NCBI GenBank assembly: GCA_028287115.1
Contig: JAQBQF010000151.1
Location: 34,766 to 98,765 of the forward strand
Length of the DNA stretch: 64,000 bases
Direction of reading: 5' to 3'
Source of the DNA: Myxococcales bacterium
GTDB lineage: Bacteria > Myxococcota_A > Polyangia > Haliangiales > Haliangiaceae
Shown: one piece after another, positions 1 through 7,936 of the stretch
Layout: every line of letters begins with the position of its first letter
How positions within the stretch are numbered: the first letter of the stretch is position 1
Translations under genes and position numbers: made by a program
The notes under the pieces: model-generated
The model's input: only the letters and a program-made list of their open reading frames with translations
Told to the model about the DNA's origin: nothing
The model's database searches: none

Positions 1-36
1 TAGATCTCTCGCGCGTGCTCTTGTTGGTTCGGTAAC

Positions 37-798
37 GTGAGCGAGTCGAGCTCTTCCATGTCAACGCGACCTCGAGCCATCCTGATCCACAGCGGCGGAT
101 TCTCGTCGCGGCAATGGCGAAGGCTGGCGGAAGGGCTCGCGCCCACGCACGAGGTCATCGCGCCCGATCTGATCGGCTACGGAGCGGCCCGGGCCTGGCC
201 TACCGGCAAGCCGTTTCACTTCCGGCAAGATGTCGCCGCGCTCGAGTCGCTCCTCGACGAGCCGGCGCACCTCGTCGGCCATTCCTATGGTGGGTTGATC
301 GCGCTGCATCTCGCGCTCGCCCGGCCGGCGGCGATCCGTTCGCTCGCGCTCTACGAGCCGGTAGCGTTCGGCGTGCTCGACGAGCCGGCGGATCACGAGG
401 CTCGCGAGGCGCTCGATGTAGTCTCGAGGGACTTCGGGGATGGCGAGGCGTGGCTCGCACAATTCGTCAACTGGTGGAATGGTCCGAACGCCTGGGCTGC
501 GCTTCCCGCCGAGACTCAGGCGAGCTTTCGCGCCGTCGGCTGGAAGCTGTTTCAAGAGGTCATCACGCTGATGGAGGATCCGACGGATCGCGCAACGTAC
601 GCGACGATCGCAGCACCGACGCTGCTACTCGGTGGCGAGCGATCGCCGTTTCCGGAGAAGCGTGTGCTCGAGAAGCTGGCGGCTGCACTGCCCTCCGCCG
701 AGCTGCGGTGGTTTCCAGACGCCGGTCACATGGGGCCGATCACGCATAGCCCGCGCGTCAACGCCGCGATCCTCGCGCACATCGCAGCGAACAGCTAG
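37..798 (+). CDS. alpha/beta-fold hydrolase
   Basis: A 253-residue alpha/beta hydrolase, probably a cytoplasmic esterase or C-C hydrolase of unknown substrate. The nucleophile elbow GHSYGG places the serine at about residue 83. A conserved DAGH near residue 231 supplies the catalytic His, and the GGE around residue 201 is the likely acid position. The N-terminal ILIHSGGF strand-turn is the usual oxyanion region. There is no signal peptide. The start is GTG; an in-frame ATG seven codons later (58) is equally possible. It converges with the catalase-like gene with one base between stop codons. Family call is firm, substrate unknown. Confidence 0.85.
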   Translation: MSESSSSMSTRPRAILIHSGGFSSRQWRRLAEGLAPTHEVIAPDLIGYGAARAWPTGKPFHFRQDVAALESLLDEPAHLVGHSYGGLIALHLALARPAAIRSLALYEPVAFGVLDEPADHEAREALDVVSRDFGDGEAWLAQFVNWWNGPNAWAALPAETQASFRAVGWKLFQEVITLMEDPTDRATYATIAAPTLLLGGERSPFPEKRVLEKLAAALPSAELRWFPDAGHMGPITHSPRVNAAILAHIAANS

Positions 799-799
799 C

Positions 800-1810
800 T
801 CACTCGAACCGCGGCGCCTCGACGGGCTCGGCAGCCGCGCCGCGCGCCTTCGTGCTCGCCCGATATGCATGATTGCGCGCTCGCATCATGTTGCCGAGCG
901 GACGCAGCTCTTCACCCGCGTGCCATGGATCGAACGCCAGTGACTCGACGTACTCCGCGATCTGCTTGCCGCGCGGAGATGTCGGATCCTGCACGGGCAA
1001 CGTCAAGCGCGCGACCGTGATGTAGTCGGTCTTCCATTCGACCGTTGGATCTTCAATCGGTGTTTGCGTCGCATCCACAAAAAACTGGACCCGGAACTCG
1101 TAATTCACGGCACGCTCTCGCAGGCGTGCAACGAGCTCGTCGCCGATCGAGGTCGGATCGCGGCCGGTCAACGGAGTTGCCGCGTCGTTCGGAAATAGCG
1201 CGAACTTCGCCGCGTACGGTCCGTACTTCATCGGGAGCGCGCTGTAATACGTCGTCGACGCGAGCGACGTCATCGGGACCTTGAAGCCGGCAACGACGCT
1301 CTTGATGATCTGCAACGCCCGGCGAACACCGAGCGCGCGAATCAGCTTGAACGGTAACAGCGCGGGCGTATCTGCGGCGCGCACGAGCGTGATGAACTCG
1401 TCGGCGTCGCGCATCGGTACGGAGGCCGTGCGAATCGCGAGGAAGTCTTGCGTCTTCGCGTCCTCCATCCCCGGAATCACCTTCTTGCCACCAACCCCGA
1501 GCACCTTCACCGCGATGCCTCGAACATCCGGTTTGGCATCCGACTGCTGCCGGCCCGCGCCATTGGAGAACCGCACGAAGGCCGAGTAGCTCTTCGGCTC
1601 GGCGAACATCCCGACGCGTGCATCGGCCGGCAGATCCGGCAACACCTCGAACCGGGCCTCGACGCCGAGATTCGCCTTGGCGTGCAGCGCGCGGTGCACC
1701 GTCACCTTGCCGCGCTTCTTCTGCAGCGCCGCGAGCACTTCCGCGTGCCGTGCAAAGCGCTCGGCTTCATCAGCGGCGATCTGTTCTGTCCAGTCAGTAG
1801 CAGGTGGCAT
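800..1810 (-). CDS. catalase-fold haem protein (y4iL-like)
   Basis: A 336-residue protein with the core of the catalase fold but shorter than true catalases (about 480 residues or more). The distal His segment LHAKANLG (His about 43) and the FVRFSNGAG segment match the family. A C-terminal RPLGNMMRARNHAY region places a Tyr (about 316) where catalases have the proximal haem ligand. This resembles the y4iL-like or lipid-peroxide-processing branch of the superfamily, so peroxidase or fatty-acid hydroperoxide chemistry is more likely than classical catalase activity. No signal peptide is visible. It stands alone, followed by a convergent hydrolase. Confidence 0.75.
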   Translation of the reverse strand: MPPATDWTEQIAADEAERFARHAEVLAALQKKRGKVTVHRALHAKANLGVEARFEVLPDLPADARVGMFAEPKSYSAFVRFSNGAGRQQSDAKPDVRGIAVKVLGVGGKKVIPGMEDAKTQDFLAIRTASVPMRDADEFITLVRAADTPALLPFKLIRALGVRRALQIIKSVVAGFKVPMTSLASTTYYSALPMKYGPYAAKFALFPNDAATPLTGRDPTSIGDELVARLRERAVNYEFRVQFFVDATQTPIEDPTVEWKTDYITVARLTLPVQDPTSPRGKQIAEYVESLAFDPWHAGEELRPLGNMMRARNHAYRASTKARGAAAEPVEAPRFE

Positions 1811-1959
1811 GCGCCCACCCTAACACCGTCTGTCTCGAGAGCTCGATACGCCAGGCCCTTGGGTGGCTTCTCGTCGAAGCGACCGATCGATGTCCGCTAG
1901 ACGGACGGCCGTTCGGAATCTCTGGTTAGGAGTCAATACCGTTCTAGGCGCGCGATCAC

Positions 1960-1976
1960 GTGTCGGCGTCCGACAC
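1960..1976. promoter_or_regulatory. perfect inverted repeat, possible operator
   Basis: GTGTCGG, a CGT spacer, then CCGACAC: 7-bp perfect arms in the gap between the start of the catalase-like gene (minus strand) and the hypothetical plus-strand gene. A second short palindrome, GTCCG..CGGAC around a CTAGA centre, lies about 70 bp closer to the catalase-like gene. A divergent intergenic position fits operator sites, but no cognate regulator is adjacent. Confidence 0.3.
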
Positions 1977-2038
1977 ACCTCGCGGAAACAGGCGGGACGG
2001 CCCATGAGGTTCTCCGAGCCTGATAGGCTGGAATCGTC

Positions 2039-2398
2039 GTGCGCAGATCCAAGGTCGAGACAATTTCCGATCTAGTCCACAAGAATGACGAATGGAACGC
2101 ACTCCATGCACCACGGCGTCCTCCTGCAGGACGCGCGGTTGTGGTCGAGAAGGCGGAGGCAAGGCTCACCGCGGCGCTCAAACATCGTGAGCCGGCCGCG
2201 CGATTGATCAACGAGGCCGAGCGTGTGCGGCAGGCGCAGCTCGGTTACTGGCGGAGCTGGCAGACACGCGCGGTGCCGCTCGTAGGAGTCGAGGACAAAG
2301 AGATCGAGCGACAGATGATGAATCTCTCGAAGATCATCGAGCTCTGGCAGTCACTCACGATTCACGAGATTCTTGCGAAGTACGCACCGGCTGGATGA
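2039..2398 (+). CDS. hypothetical protein, helical
   Basis: 119 residues from a GTG start. The composition is plausible for a real soluble helical protein: charged, with no membrane segment or signal peptide. The C-terminal half reads as amphipathic helices (MMNLSKIIELWQSL). I recognise no family. Its 3' end overlaps the end of the convergent transporter gene by about 44 bp, which slightly weakens the call. Confidence 0.45.
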   Translation: MRRSKVETISDLVHKNDEWNALHAPRRPPAGRAVVVEKAEARLTAALKHREPAARLINEAERVRQAQLGYWRSWQTRAVPLVGVEDKEIERQMMNLSKIIELWQSLTIHEILAKYAPAG

Positions 2399-3296
2399 CC
2401 GCACCTCGGCTCCGGGTCTTGCGGACACCGTTTACGATCACGAGCGCGAACAATAGGCCCGCGCCGAGATAGAACCGCAGGCTCAGCGCGCGCTCCGCTG
2501 GGAAGATCGCGGCGCTGAGGATCAACGCGTACACCGGCTCGAGGTTGACGCTCACCGCGACGGTGAACGGCGACAGCGTACGCAGCACGTGGATGATCCA
2601 TACCTGCGGGATCACGGTGCACATCACGGCCAGGACGACGAGCCAGCCCGCGTCGGCTGTCGACAAGTCCCAGGGCGCTACAAACTGAGACGGCGCGACC
2701 GCGAAGCAGATCGTAACGACCAACGCGGCCGCTGTCAGCTCGTAGAACATCAAGCGTTCGGGCGGCTCGCTCCTGGCGAGCTTGCCGTTGAGCACACCGA
2801 AGATTGCCCCGAGCAGCGCGGCGCCGAGGCCGAGTGCGAGGCCCACGACATCGGCATGCAGCTCGTACTGGATCAGCAACGCGGCGGCCACCACGACGAT
2901 CGCTCCGATCACGATCTCGCTCGCGGCGACGCGACGACGAAACACGATCGGTTCGAACACCGCCGTGAAGAACGCGATGGTCGAGAGTGACAGCACGGCG
3001 GTCGCGATCCCTGCCTCTTTGACAGCCGCGTAGAAGCACAGCCAGTGCAGGCCGATGATCGCTCCGACGCCTGCATAGACCCGCGCCGCGCGCAGCGGGA
3101 TGCGCATCGGCACACCGCGGACTGGAAGCAGCAGCGCGAGCACCGCGACCACGAAAAGCAGCCGGTACCACACGAGCGGCAGGGCCTGGATCGAGATCTG
3201 GCGCCCGAGGAGCGCCGTGCACCCCCACAGCATCACGATGACCTGCAGCGACGCGTGCGCGGCGGGTCGCGACAGATCAGAGGACTCGCGGTTCAC
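2355..3296 (-). CDS. EamA/DMT-family transporter
   Basis: About 313 residues with roughly ten hydrophobic helices in two EamA-like halves, typical of drug/metabolite exporters in the inner membrane. The second half contains the characteristic NLEPVYALILSA segment. The frame is open for another 60 codons upstream, but that stretch is Arg/Cys-rich and unlike the family. The GTG at 3296 (VNRESSD) gives the usual family length, so I use it. Substrate cannot be inferred. Confidence 0.8.
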   Translation of the reverse strand: MNRESSDLSRPAAHASLQVIVMLWGCTALLGRQISIQALPLVWYRLLFVVAVLALLLPVRGVPMRIPLRAARVYAGVGAIIGLHWLCFYAAVKEAGIATAVLSLSTIAFFTAVFEPIVFRRRVAASEIVIGAIVVVAAALLIQYELHADVVGLALGLGAALLGAIFGVLNGKLARSEPPERLMFYELTAAALVVTICFAVAPSQFVAPWDLSTADAGWLVVLAVMCTVIPQVWIIHVLRTLSPFTVAVSVNLEPVYALILSAAIFPAERALSLRFYLGAGLLFALVIVNGVRKTRSRGAVIQPVRTSQESRES

Positions 3297-3568
3297 GCCA
3301 TCGCATCGTGCATCAACGAGATCCGGTCCGCAGCAGTTGCCGCCACATCCGACGCGCGAGCGCTTACATATCGCCGCGCTGAAGAACGATCTTGACCGGG
3401 CCCGAGCTCGGATCCGCCGCCATCCAGAGATCGGTGCCTCCGTCAGCTCGAGAGGTGCCACACGCGCACTTATCATCAGCGTAGCAGCGTTCGCGCGATC
3501 GCGCGTTCACGTGCCGGCGCCGCACACATCACGTTTGTAGTTGCGCTCGACCCTGCCTCGAGCCATAT

Positions 3569-3584
3569 TCAACCTAATGGTTGA
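3569..3584 (+). promoter_or_regulatory. probable ArsR operator
   Basis: TCAACC-TAAT-GGTTGA, a perfect 6-bp-arm inverted repeat whose right end lies 4 nt before the ATG of the ArsR gene. CAACC..GGTTG dyads are the expected type of autoregulatory site for ArsR/SRPBCC pairs. The site occupies the position a Shine-Dalgarno would take and no SD is present, so repressor binding would block the start of a leaderless or near-leaderless message. Confidence 0.6.
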
Positions 3585-3588
3585 CTAA

Positions 3589-3921
3589 ATGCCAGTGCAA
3601 GCTCTCGATACCGTGCTGACGGCCATCGTCGATCCGACCCGGCGAGCGATCCTCGATCGGCTCAGGCGCGGCCCGGCGCGCGTGACAGACGTCGCGGCAC
3701 CGTTCGACATGTCGCTCAATGCGGTCTCGAAGCACATCAAGGTGCTCGAACGCGCGCACCTCGTTCGGCGCACGAAGAACGGGCGCGAGCACACGCTCGA
3801 GCTTCAGCCCGGACCGCTTCGCGAGCTGATCACGTGGACATCGCGTTTCGAGCGGTACTGGAACGAACGCCTCGACCGCCTCGAGACGTTCTTTGCGACC
3901 CAGAAGGAGAAAACCCCATGA
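3589..3921 (+). CDS. ArsR-family winged-helix repressor
   Basis: 110 residues: a compact winged helix-turn-helix with the family opening IVDPTRRAILDRL, a recognition region MSLNAVSKHIKVLERAHLV and a wing RRTKNGREHTLEL. No Cys pairs of a metal site are present, so it belongs with the SdpR-like, non-metal branch that is usually co-transcribed with an SRPBCC protein. It overlaps the next gene by ATGA, implying translational coupling. It is probably autorepressed through the dyad just upstream of its start. Confidence 0.9.
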   Translation: MPVQALDTVLTAIVDPTRRAILDRLRRGPARVTDVAAPFDMSLNAVSKHIKVLERAHLVRRTKNGREHTLELQPGPLRELITWTSRFERYWNERLDRLETFFATQKEKTP

Positions 3922-4334
3922 AGATGATCGATGTGTCCGTGTCCCGCTTGATTCCCGCGTCGCCCGAAGCGGTCTTCGATGTCTGGCTCGATGCCAAGAA
4001 TCCCGGAGGTCCGTGGTTCGGCACGGAGCGCGTCATTCTCGACCCCAAGGTCGACGGACTGTTTTATCACTCGGTCGCCCACGAGGGCCGGAGCTGGGCG
4101 CACTACGGCCGGTTCACGGTGATCGAGCGGCCGCGACGCATCGAGCACACCTGGGTCTCGGAGGCGACGCGTGGTCACGAGTCTGTCGTCGCGGTCACTC
4201 TCGAGCCGCGCGACGGAAAGACCGAGGTCAAGCTGCGCCACACAGGCGTACCGGACGACGAGATGGGCCGCGGCCACGAAGCGGGCTGGAAGTGGATGCT
4301 CGAAGCGCTCGAACAGCAATTTGCGAAGCGATAA
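3918..4334 (+). CDS. SRPBCC (AHSA1-like) domain protein
   Basis: 138 residues starting at the ATG that overlaps the ArsR stop. It is a START/SRPBCC ligand-binding fold: an N-terminal strand VSVSRLIPASPEAVFDVWLD, then the alternating strands typical of AHSA1 proteins and a C-terminal amphipathic helix (GWKWMLEALEQQF). Such proteins paired with ArsR regulators bind small hydrophobic ligands or act in stress responses; the ligand is unknown. No signal peptide. Confidence 0.85.
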   Translation: MKMIDVSVSRLIPASPEAVFDVWLDAKNPGGPWFGTERVILDPKVDGLFYHSVAHEGRSWAHYGRFTVIERPRRIEHTWVSEATRGHESVVAVTLEPRDGKTEVKLRHTGVPDDEMGRGHEAGWKWMLEALEQQFAKR

Positions 4335-4378
4335 AGAGATCGACCGCACGCTCAGTCCTGGTTCGTCGTGCAGCGTGA

Positions 4379-5524
4379 TCAGTCCTGGAAGCAATACACG
4401 CGCGCCGCGGGATCGGAGCAGCGATTCGTCGTATAGAAAAACGCCGGCGCGCCGCTCTCGTAGCCGATGCCTGCGCTCGGGAACTGGTTCGTTGCGACCG
4501 AAGTCCAGTCGCTGCACGTCGACGCGTTCGTGCCGGCCACGTTCGTCGCGCTGGCGCCGGTGTCGACGAGGAACTGCGCGACGTACGAGCCCGCCGCCGT
4601 GACGTTGATCGATGCCAGCGCCGCAGCGCCCGTCGCGAGCGTCGAAGCGGGATCGACGACCACGACGCCGTCGGGGCGGACCCAGCGCGCGCCCGTGGTG
4701 ACGAAGCGACTCGTAGCAGATGCGGTCGAAGTGGCGAGCAGAGCGTGATACGTGCCCGGAAGCCCGGCGGCCGTCGCATCCGTGGTGCAGCGCGCGTCGG
4801 CGCCGACGATGCCACTGCCGGTCATCCACACGGTCGACAGAAACGCGATCCGGCCTTGCACGATCGGCGCGATCACAGGCACGCTGCGATCGACACCGAA
4901 ACACAGCAGGCGCAGCGACTGGTTGCAGATCATCGTGACGGTCGAGGTCCACGCCGAGGTCCCCGCGAACGTGATGCCACCCGTCGTATTCATCGCCGTC
5001 GAGGTGAAACCACCGCAATCGCCGCCGCCGGTGTAGACGCCTCCCTCACTCGTCGCCGTGAACGCGTAGGTCATCGACGATTCGAAACCGCCGATATCTG
5101 TGCCATTCTCGTCGAGTCTGATCGGATAGAAGACCTGGCCAGCGAACAGCGAGGCCGGTGAATCGGCGAATGGCAACCCGTCGCTGCGCACCCACCCCCG
5201 CGCGAGCGCGAGTCGATCCTTGGCGTTCGTCGCCGTCGTCGAGAGCAGCGCGACGTAGGTACCCGGCAGTCCCGCCGCAGTTGCGCGTGCCTGGCACATC
5301 GCATCGGCGCCCGCGAGGCCGCCCAGCGCCGGCGTCTGCCTCGTCGACGTTACGAACACGCGGTTGGCCTGTAGCGCTGCACCGTCGCCGGTTCCATCGC
5401 GCGGGGCCGCGTCGCCGACCGCCACACTGCCGTCGCCGTCGCTGCCGGATCCTGCCGAAGTAAAGCCGATCCGCCCGCAACCCGCGAGCGCGACGACGAG
5501 CAACACGCCCTGGCGCATTCGCAC
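4379..5524 (-). CDS. DUF1554-repeat lipoprotein
   Basis: About 381 residues. A short signal peptide ends in a lipobox (VALAGC), followed by a Gly/Ser/Asp linker, then two copies of a DUF1554-type module. Each module has a GLAGADAMCQ or GIVGADARCT segment followed by AAGLPGTY and WVR. DUF1554 proteins adopt a C-type-lectin/endostatin-like fold and are surface proteins in Leptospira and myxobacteria. Start: GTG 5524 is 7 nt after AAGGAG; the ATG two codons later is the alternative. Conserved Cys pairs suggest disulfides. Likely an outer-membrane-anchored binding protein. Confidence 0.8.
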   Translation of the reverse strand: MRMRQGVLLVVALAGCGRIGFTSAGSGSDGDGSVAVGDAAPRDGTGDGAALQANRVFVTSTRQTPALGGLAGADAMCQARATAAGLPGTYVALLSTTATNAKDRLALARGWVRSDGLPFADSPASLFAGQVFYPIRLDENGTDIGGFESSMTYAFTATSEGGVYTGGGDCGGFTSTAMNTTGGITFAGTSAWTSTVTMICNQSLRLLCFGVDRSVPVIAPIVQGRIAFLSTVWMTGSGIVGADARCTTDATAAGLPGTYHALLATSTASATSRFVTTGARWVRPDGVVVVDPASTLATGAAALASINVTAAGSYVAQFLVDTGASATNVAGTNASTCSDWTSVATNQFPSAGIGYESGAPAFFYTTNRCSDPAARVYCFQD

Positions 5525-5796
5525 CAACGTACTCCTTTTCGAGGTCGCTAGATCTCTCGCCCGTTCCGGACCCGGCTCGTTGTGCAAGATTGCCTGATCC
5601 AGAGCGTGTTTCGTTGGGGCTGTCGGCCTCACGACCGATCCATTCGCATCGTGCGTCATCAAGACGACCGTGCGTTCTCGCGGCAGTCTCCAGCATGGCG
5701 CGCCGCGCAGGCTCGCCGGAGCATGGTCCCCGTCGTGGCACGAGCCCTGCTCGATCGATCCTCGAGCAGTTTTCTCAGCACGCCACAGGAGTCATC

Positions 5797-6441
5797 GTGT
5801 CTTACCTAGATCATGCCCGTAGCAAGATGACGCGCCTCGGGCTCGTCATTGCGGTTGTCTCGCTGCATGCCTTTGTTGCCTGCGGCGGACCTAACACTCA
5901 CATCGAGCAAGCCTGGACCGCGCCCAACGCGCGATTTGTCCAGTTTCATCGAGTCGCCACGTTATTTGCCGCGCCGGACGGAGCGCTGCGCCGCGGTGTC
6001 GAGGACAAGATGGCGCAAGAGCTCATGAAGCGGGGCGTTCAAGCGATCCCCGCCTACACGATCCTGAGCGACCTGGATGTCCGCAACTTCCAACAGTCGC
6101 GCGACAAGCTGCTCGCGGCCGGCGTCGATGGTGTCATCACGATGCGATCGATCGACAAACGGCAGAAGCTCGAAGTTGTTCCGCCGACGTTCGATGGGTA
6201 CTGGGGATGGGGAGGAGCATGGCCGGGTGTGTACGATCCCGGCTACGCCTACACGGAGACGATCGTTCGCATGCAGACGAACGTCTATTCCGTGGCCGAC
6301 AACCAACTCGTCTGGTCCGCGGTGAGCAAGACCGTGGATCCCGGCAACACGCGGAAGCTGATCGACAACGTCACGAAGGTTGTCGCGAGCGAGCTCCAGA
6401 GACATCGGCTCGTCGCACCACCGAACGTCGCTGCCGGTTAA
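5797..6441 (+). CDS. DUF4136-like lipoprotein
   Basis: 214 residues with a lipobox (AFVAC) after a hydrophobic stretch. The mature part resembles small envelope lipoproteins that act on unknown partners: a VEDKMAQELMKRG helix, a GVDGVITMRSID strand, a Gly/Trp-rich loop and a C-terminal VVASELQRHRLV helix, comparable with DUF4136-type proteins. Start: GTG at 5797 has AGGAG five bases upstream; ATG 5827 would give a shorter signal peptide without an SD. Confidence 0.6.
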   Translation: MSYLDHARSKMTRLGLVIAVVSLHAFVACGGPNTHIEQAWTAPNARFVQFHRVATLFAAPDGALRRGVEDKMAQELMKRGVQAIPAYTILSDLDVRNFQQSRDKLLAAGVDGVITMRSIDKRQKLEVVPPTFDGYWGWGGAWPGVYDPGYAYTETIVRMQTNVYSVADNQLVWSAVSKTVDPGNTRKLIDNVTKVVASELQRHRLVAPPNVAAG

Positions 6442-6447
6442 CGAGCG

Positions 6448-7455
6448 TTAGAACCCGTTCTCGACGTCGATCGCGACCCGACCGCGCACTTCGCCACGAC
6501 CTTGACGCTCGAGCGCTTTGCCGAGCTCGCGCACGGGAAATCGCGAGTCGATCGGTACGCGCATCCCGCCGGCCATCCACGTCGCGAGCAACTCGAGATC
6601 GGCACGCCGCGACGCGACGATGATCATGTGACAACGCCGCTTCGACGCGGCCGCTAGGATCTTGCCGCCAAACCACGCGGCTGACGGCAACGTGGTGACG
6701 TAGGCACCATCGCTCGTCAACATGTGGCGCGTGCTCGCATAGCTGTATGCGGCGGCCGTGTCGAACACCACCTCGAACGGTCCTTTCGCCGCGAGCGGAT
6801 CCTGCTGTTTGCGATCGATGACCTCGTCGGCGCCGAGCTCGCGTACGAAATCGACCGCATACGTGCTGCACACCGCCGTGACCTTCGCGCCGAGCGAACG
6901 TGCGACGCCCACCGCGACGCTGCCGACACCTCCGGCTGCACCGAGGATCATGACGCGACCGCCCTCGCGCAGCCGGCCTTTGTCGCGCAGCGCCTGAAGC
7001 GCGGTGCAACCCGGCGTCGCCACGGCGCCCGCGACCTCGTGTGTGATCGACTGCGGCTTGCGGGCGATCATCGCGGGATCGACCACGACGCGCTCCGCGA
7101 ACGCACCCTGGCGGTTGCTCGACGAATAGGGCAGAAATCCGAACACTGAATCGCCGGCGGCGAAATCGACGACACCATCCCCGCACGCTTCGACCACCCC
7201 CGAGAAGTCGAAGCCGGTGACGAGCGGGGTCGTGCGCGCGTGGAGCACTCGGCCTGCAAACTCGCCGCGATGGATCTTCAGATCAGCGGGATTCACCGCA
7301 GAGGCGACGACGCGAACCTGTACGTGGCCCGCGGTGAGCGAGGGTGGTTGCACCTCCACGGGCCCGAGCTTGTCGAGAGCTCCTATACGAGGAGCGCCGA
7401 TCGCTCGCATCGTTCGCGGCTGGTCAGTTACCGTGCTGGTGCTCGTCGCTGTCAT
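6448..7455 (-). CDS. MDR-family NADPH:quinone reductase-like protein
   Basis: 335 residues of the medium-chain dehydrogenase/reductase superfamily. The N-terminal GroES-like domain has VNPADLKIHRGEF and GFDFSGVV, and the Rossmann domain has MILGAAGGVGSVAVGVA (about residues 168-185). The catalytic-zinc Cys/His pattern of alcohol dehydrogenases is absent, so it fits the zinc-independent quinone oxidoreductase/zeta-crystallin branch using NADPH. Cytoplasmic. It converges with the lipoprotein gene with six bases between the ends. Confidence 0.88.
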   Translation of the reverse strand: MTATSTSTVTDQPRTMRAIGAPRIGALDKLGPVEVQPPSLTAGHVQVRVVASAVNPADLKIHRGEFAGRVLHARTTPLVTGFDFSGVVEACGDGVVDFAAGDSVFGFLPYSSSNRQGAFAERVVVDPAMIARKPQSITHEVAGAVATPGCTALQALRDKGRLREGGRVMILGAAGGVGSVAVGVARSLGAKVTAVCSTYAVDFVRELGADEVIDRKQQDPLAAKGPFEVVFDTAAAYSYASTRHMLTSDGAYVTTLPSAAWFGGKILAAASKRRCHMIIVASRRADLELLATWMAGGMRVPIDSRFPVRELGKALERQGRGEVRGRVAIDVENGF

Positions 7456-7557
7456 GTCGCGGACTCTAGCGGGAAACGTGGCTCGAGCGGTCGCGTGAGT
7501 GGTGAAACCGGATACGACTTGCCGTGATCCGCTGATCTTGTTTTTCCCTGAGGCGAG

Positions 7558-7842
7558 CTACTCGACCGAGACCTTGCCGTCTTTGATGTGGATCTTCGCG
7601 TCGCCTCTAAACGTGACGTCACCGTTGCCCGTGTGCAGGATGCATGGGGTCGAGCCCTGGATGCTGACCGATGACGTCTTGCTGTGGTCGAACGTGACGC
7701 TGTACTCGCTGCCCGAGCACGTCGCCTTCCACGTGTAGTCCTTCGAGTCCTCGTTGTAGTAGCGAAGCGTCATCGACGCATAGGCGGACGAGGCGGCGAA
7801 CAGGATCGATGCAAGAGTCGCAGTTGAAATCAGCTTATTCAT
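7558..7842 (-). CDS. small secreted protein
   Basis: 94 residues with a clear Sec signal peptide (MNKLISTATLASILFAASSAYA) and a mature part of about 70 residues predicted to be all beta, with two Cys that could form a disulfide. The mature protein is acidic/basic mixed and Thr/Ser rich. I recognise no named family. It is a monocistronic gene between two minus-strand genes. Confidence 0.65.
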   Translation of the reverse strand: MNKLISTATLASILFAASSAYASMTLRYYNEDSKDYTWKATCSGSEYSVTFDHSKTSSVSIQGSTPCILHTGNGDVTFRGDAKIHIKDGKVSVE

Positions 7843-7936
7843 GCGTGACGTCGTAGGTCAGATCTCGTGTAGCGTCTGCAAATAGATCAAGCCACGCTGA
7901 TTCCGACCACTTGGCTGCGATCGGGACTCGAGCGGA

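Noticed and set aside
5590..5796. Longer N-terminus for the DUF4136-like lipoprotein
   Set aside because: The upstream part is Arg/Ser-rich and out of line with a signal peptide; the RBS supports the later start.
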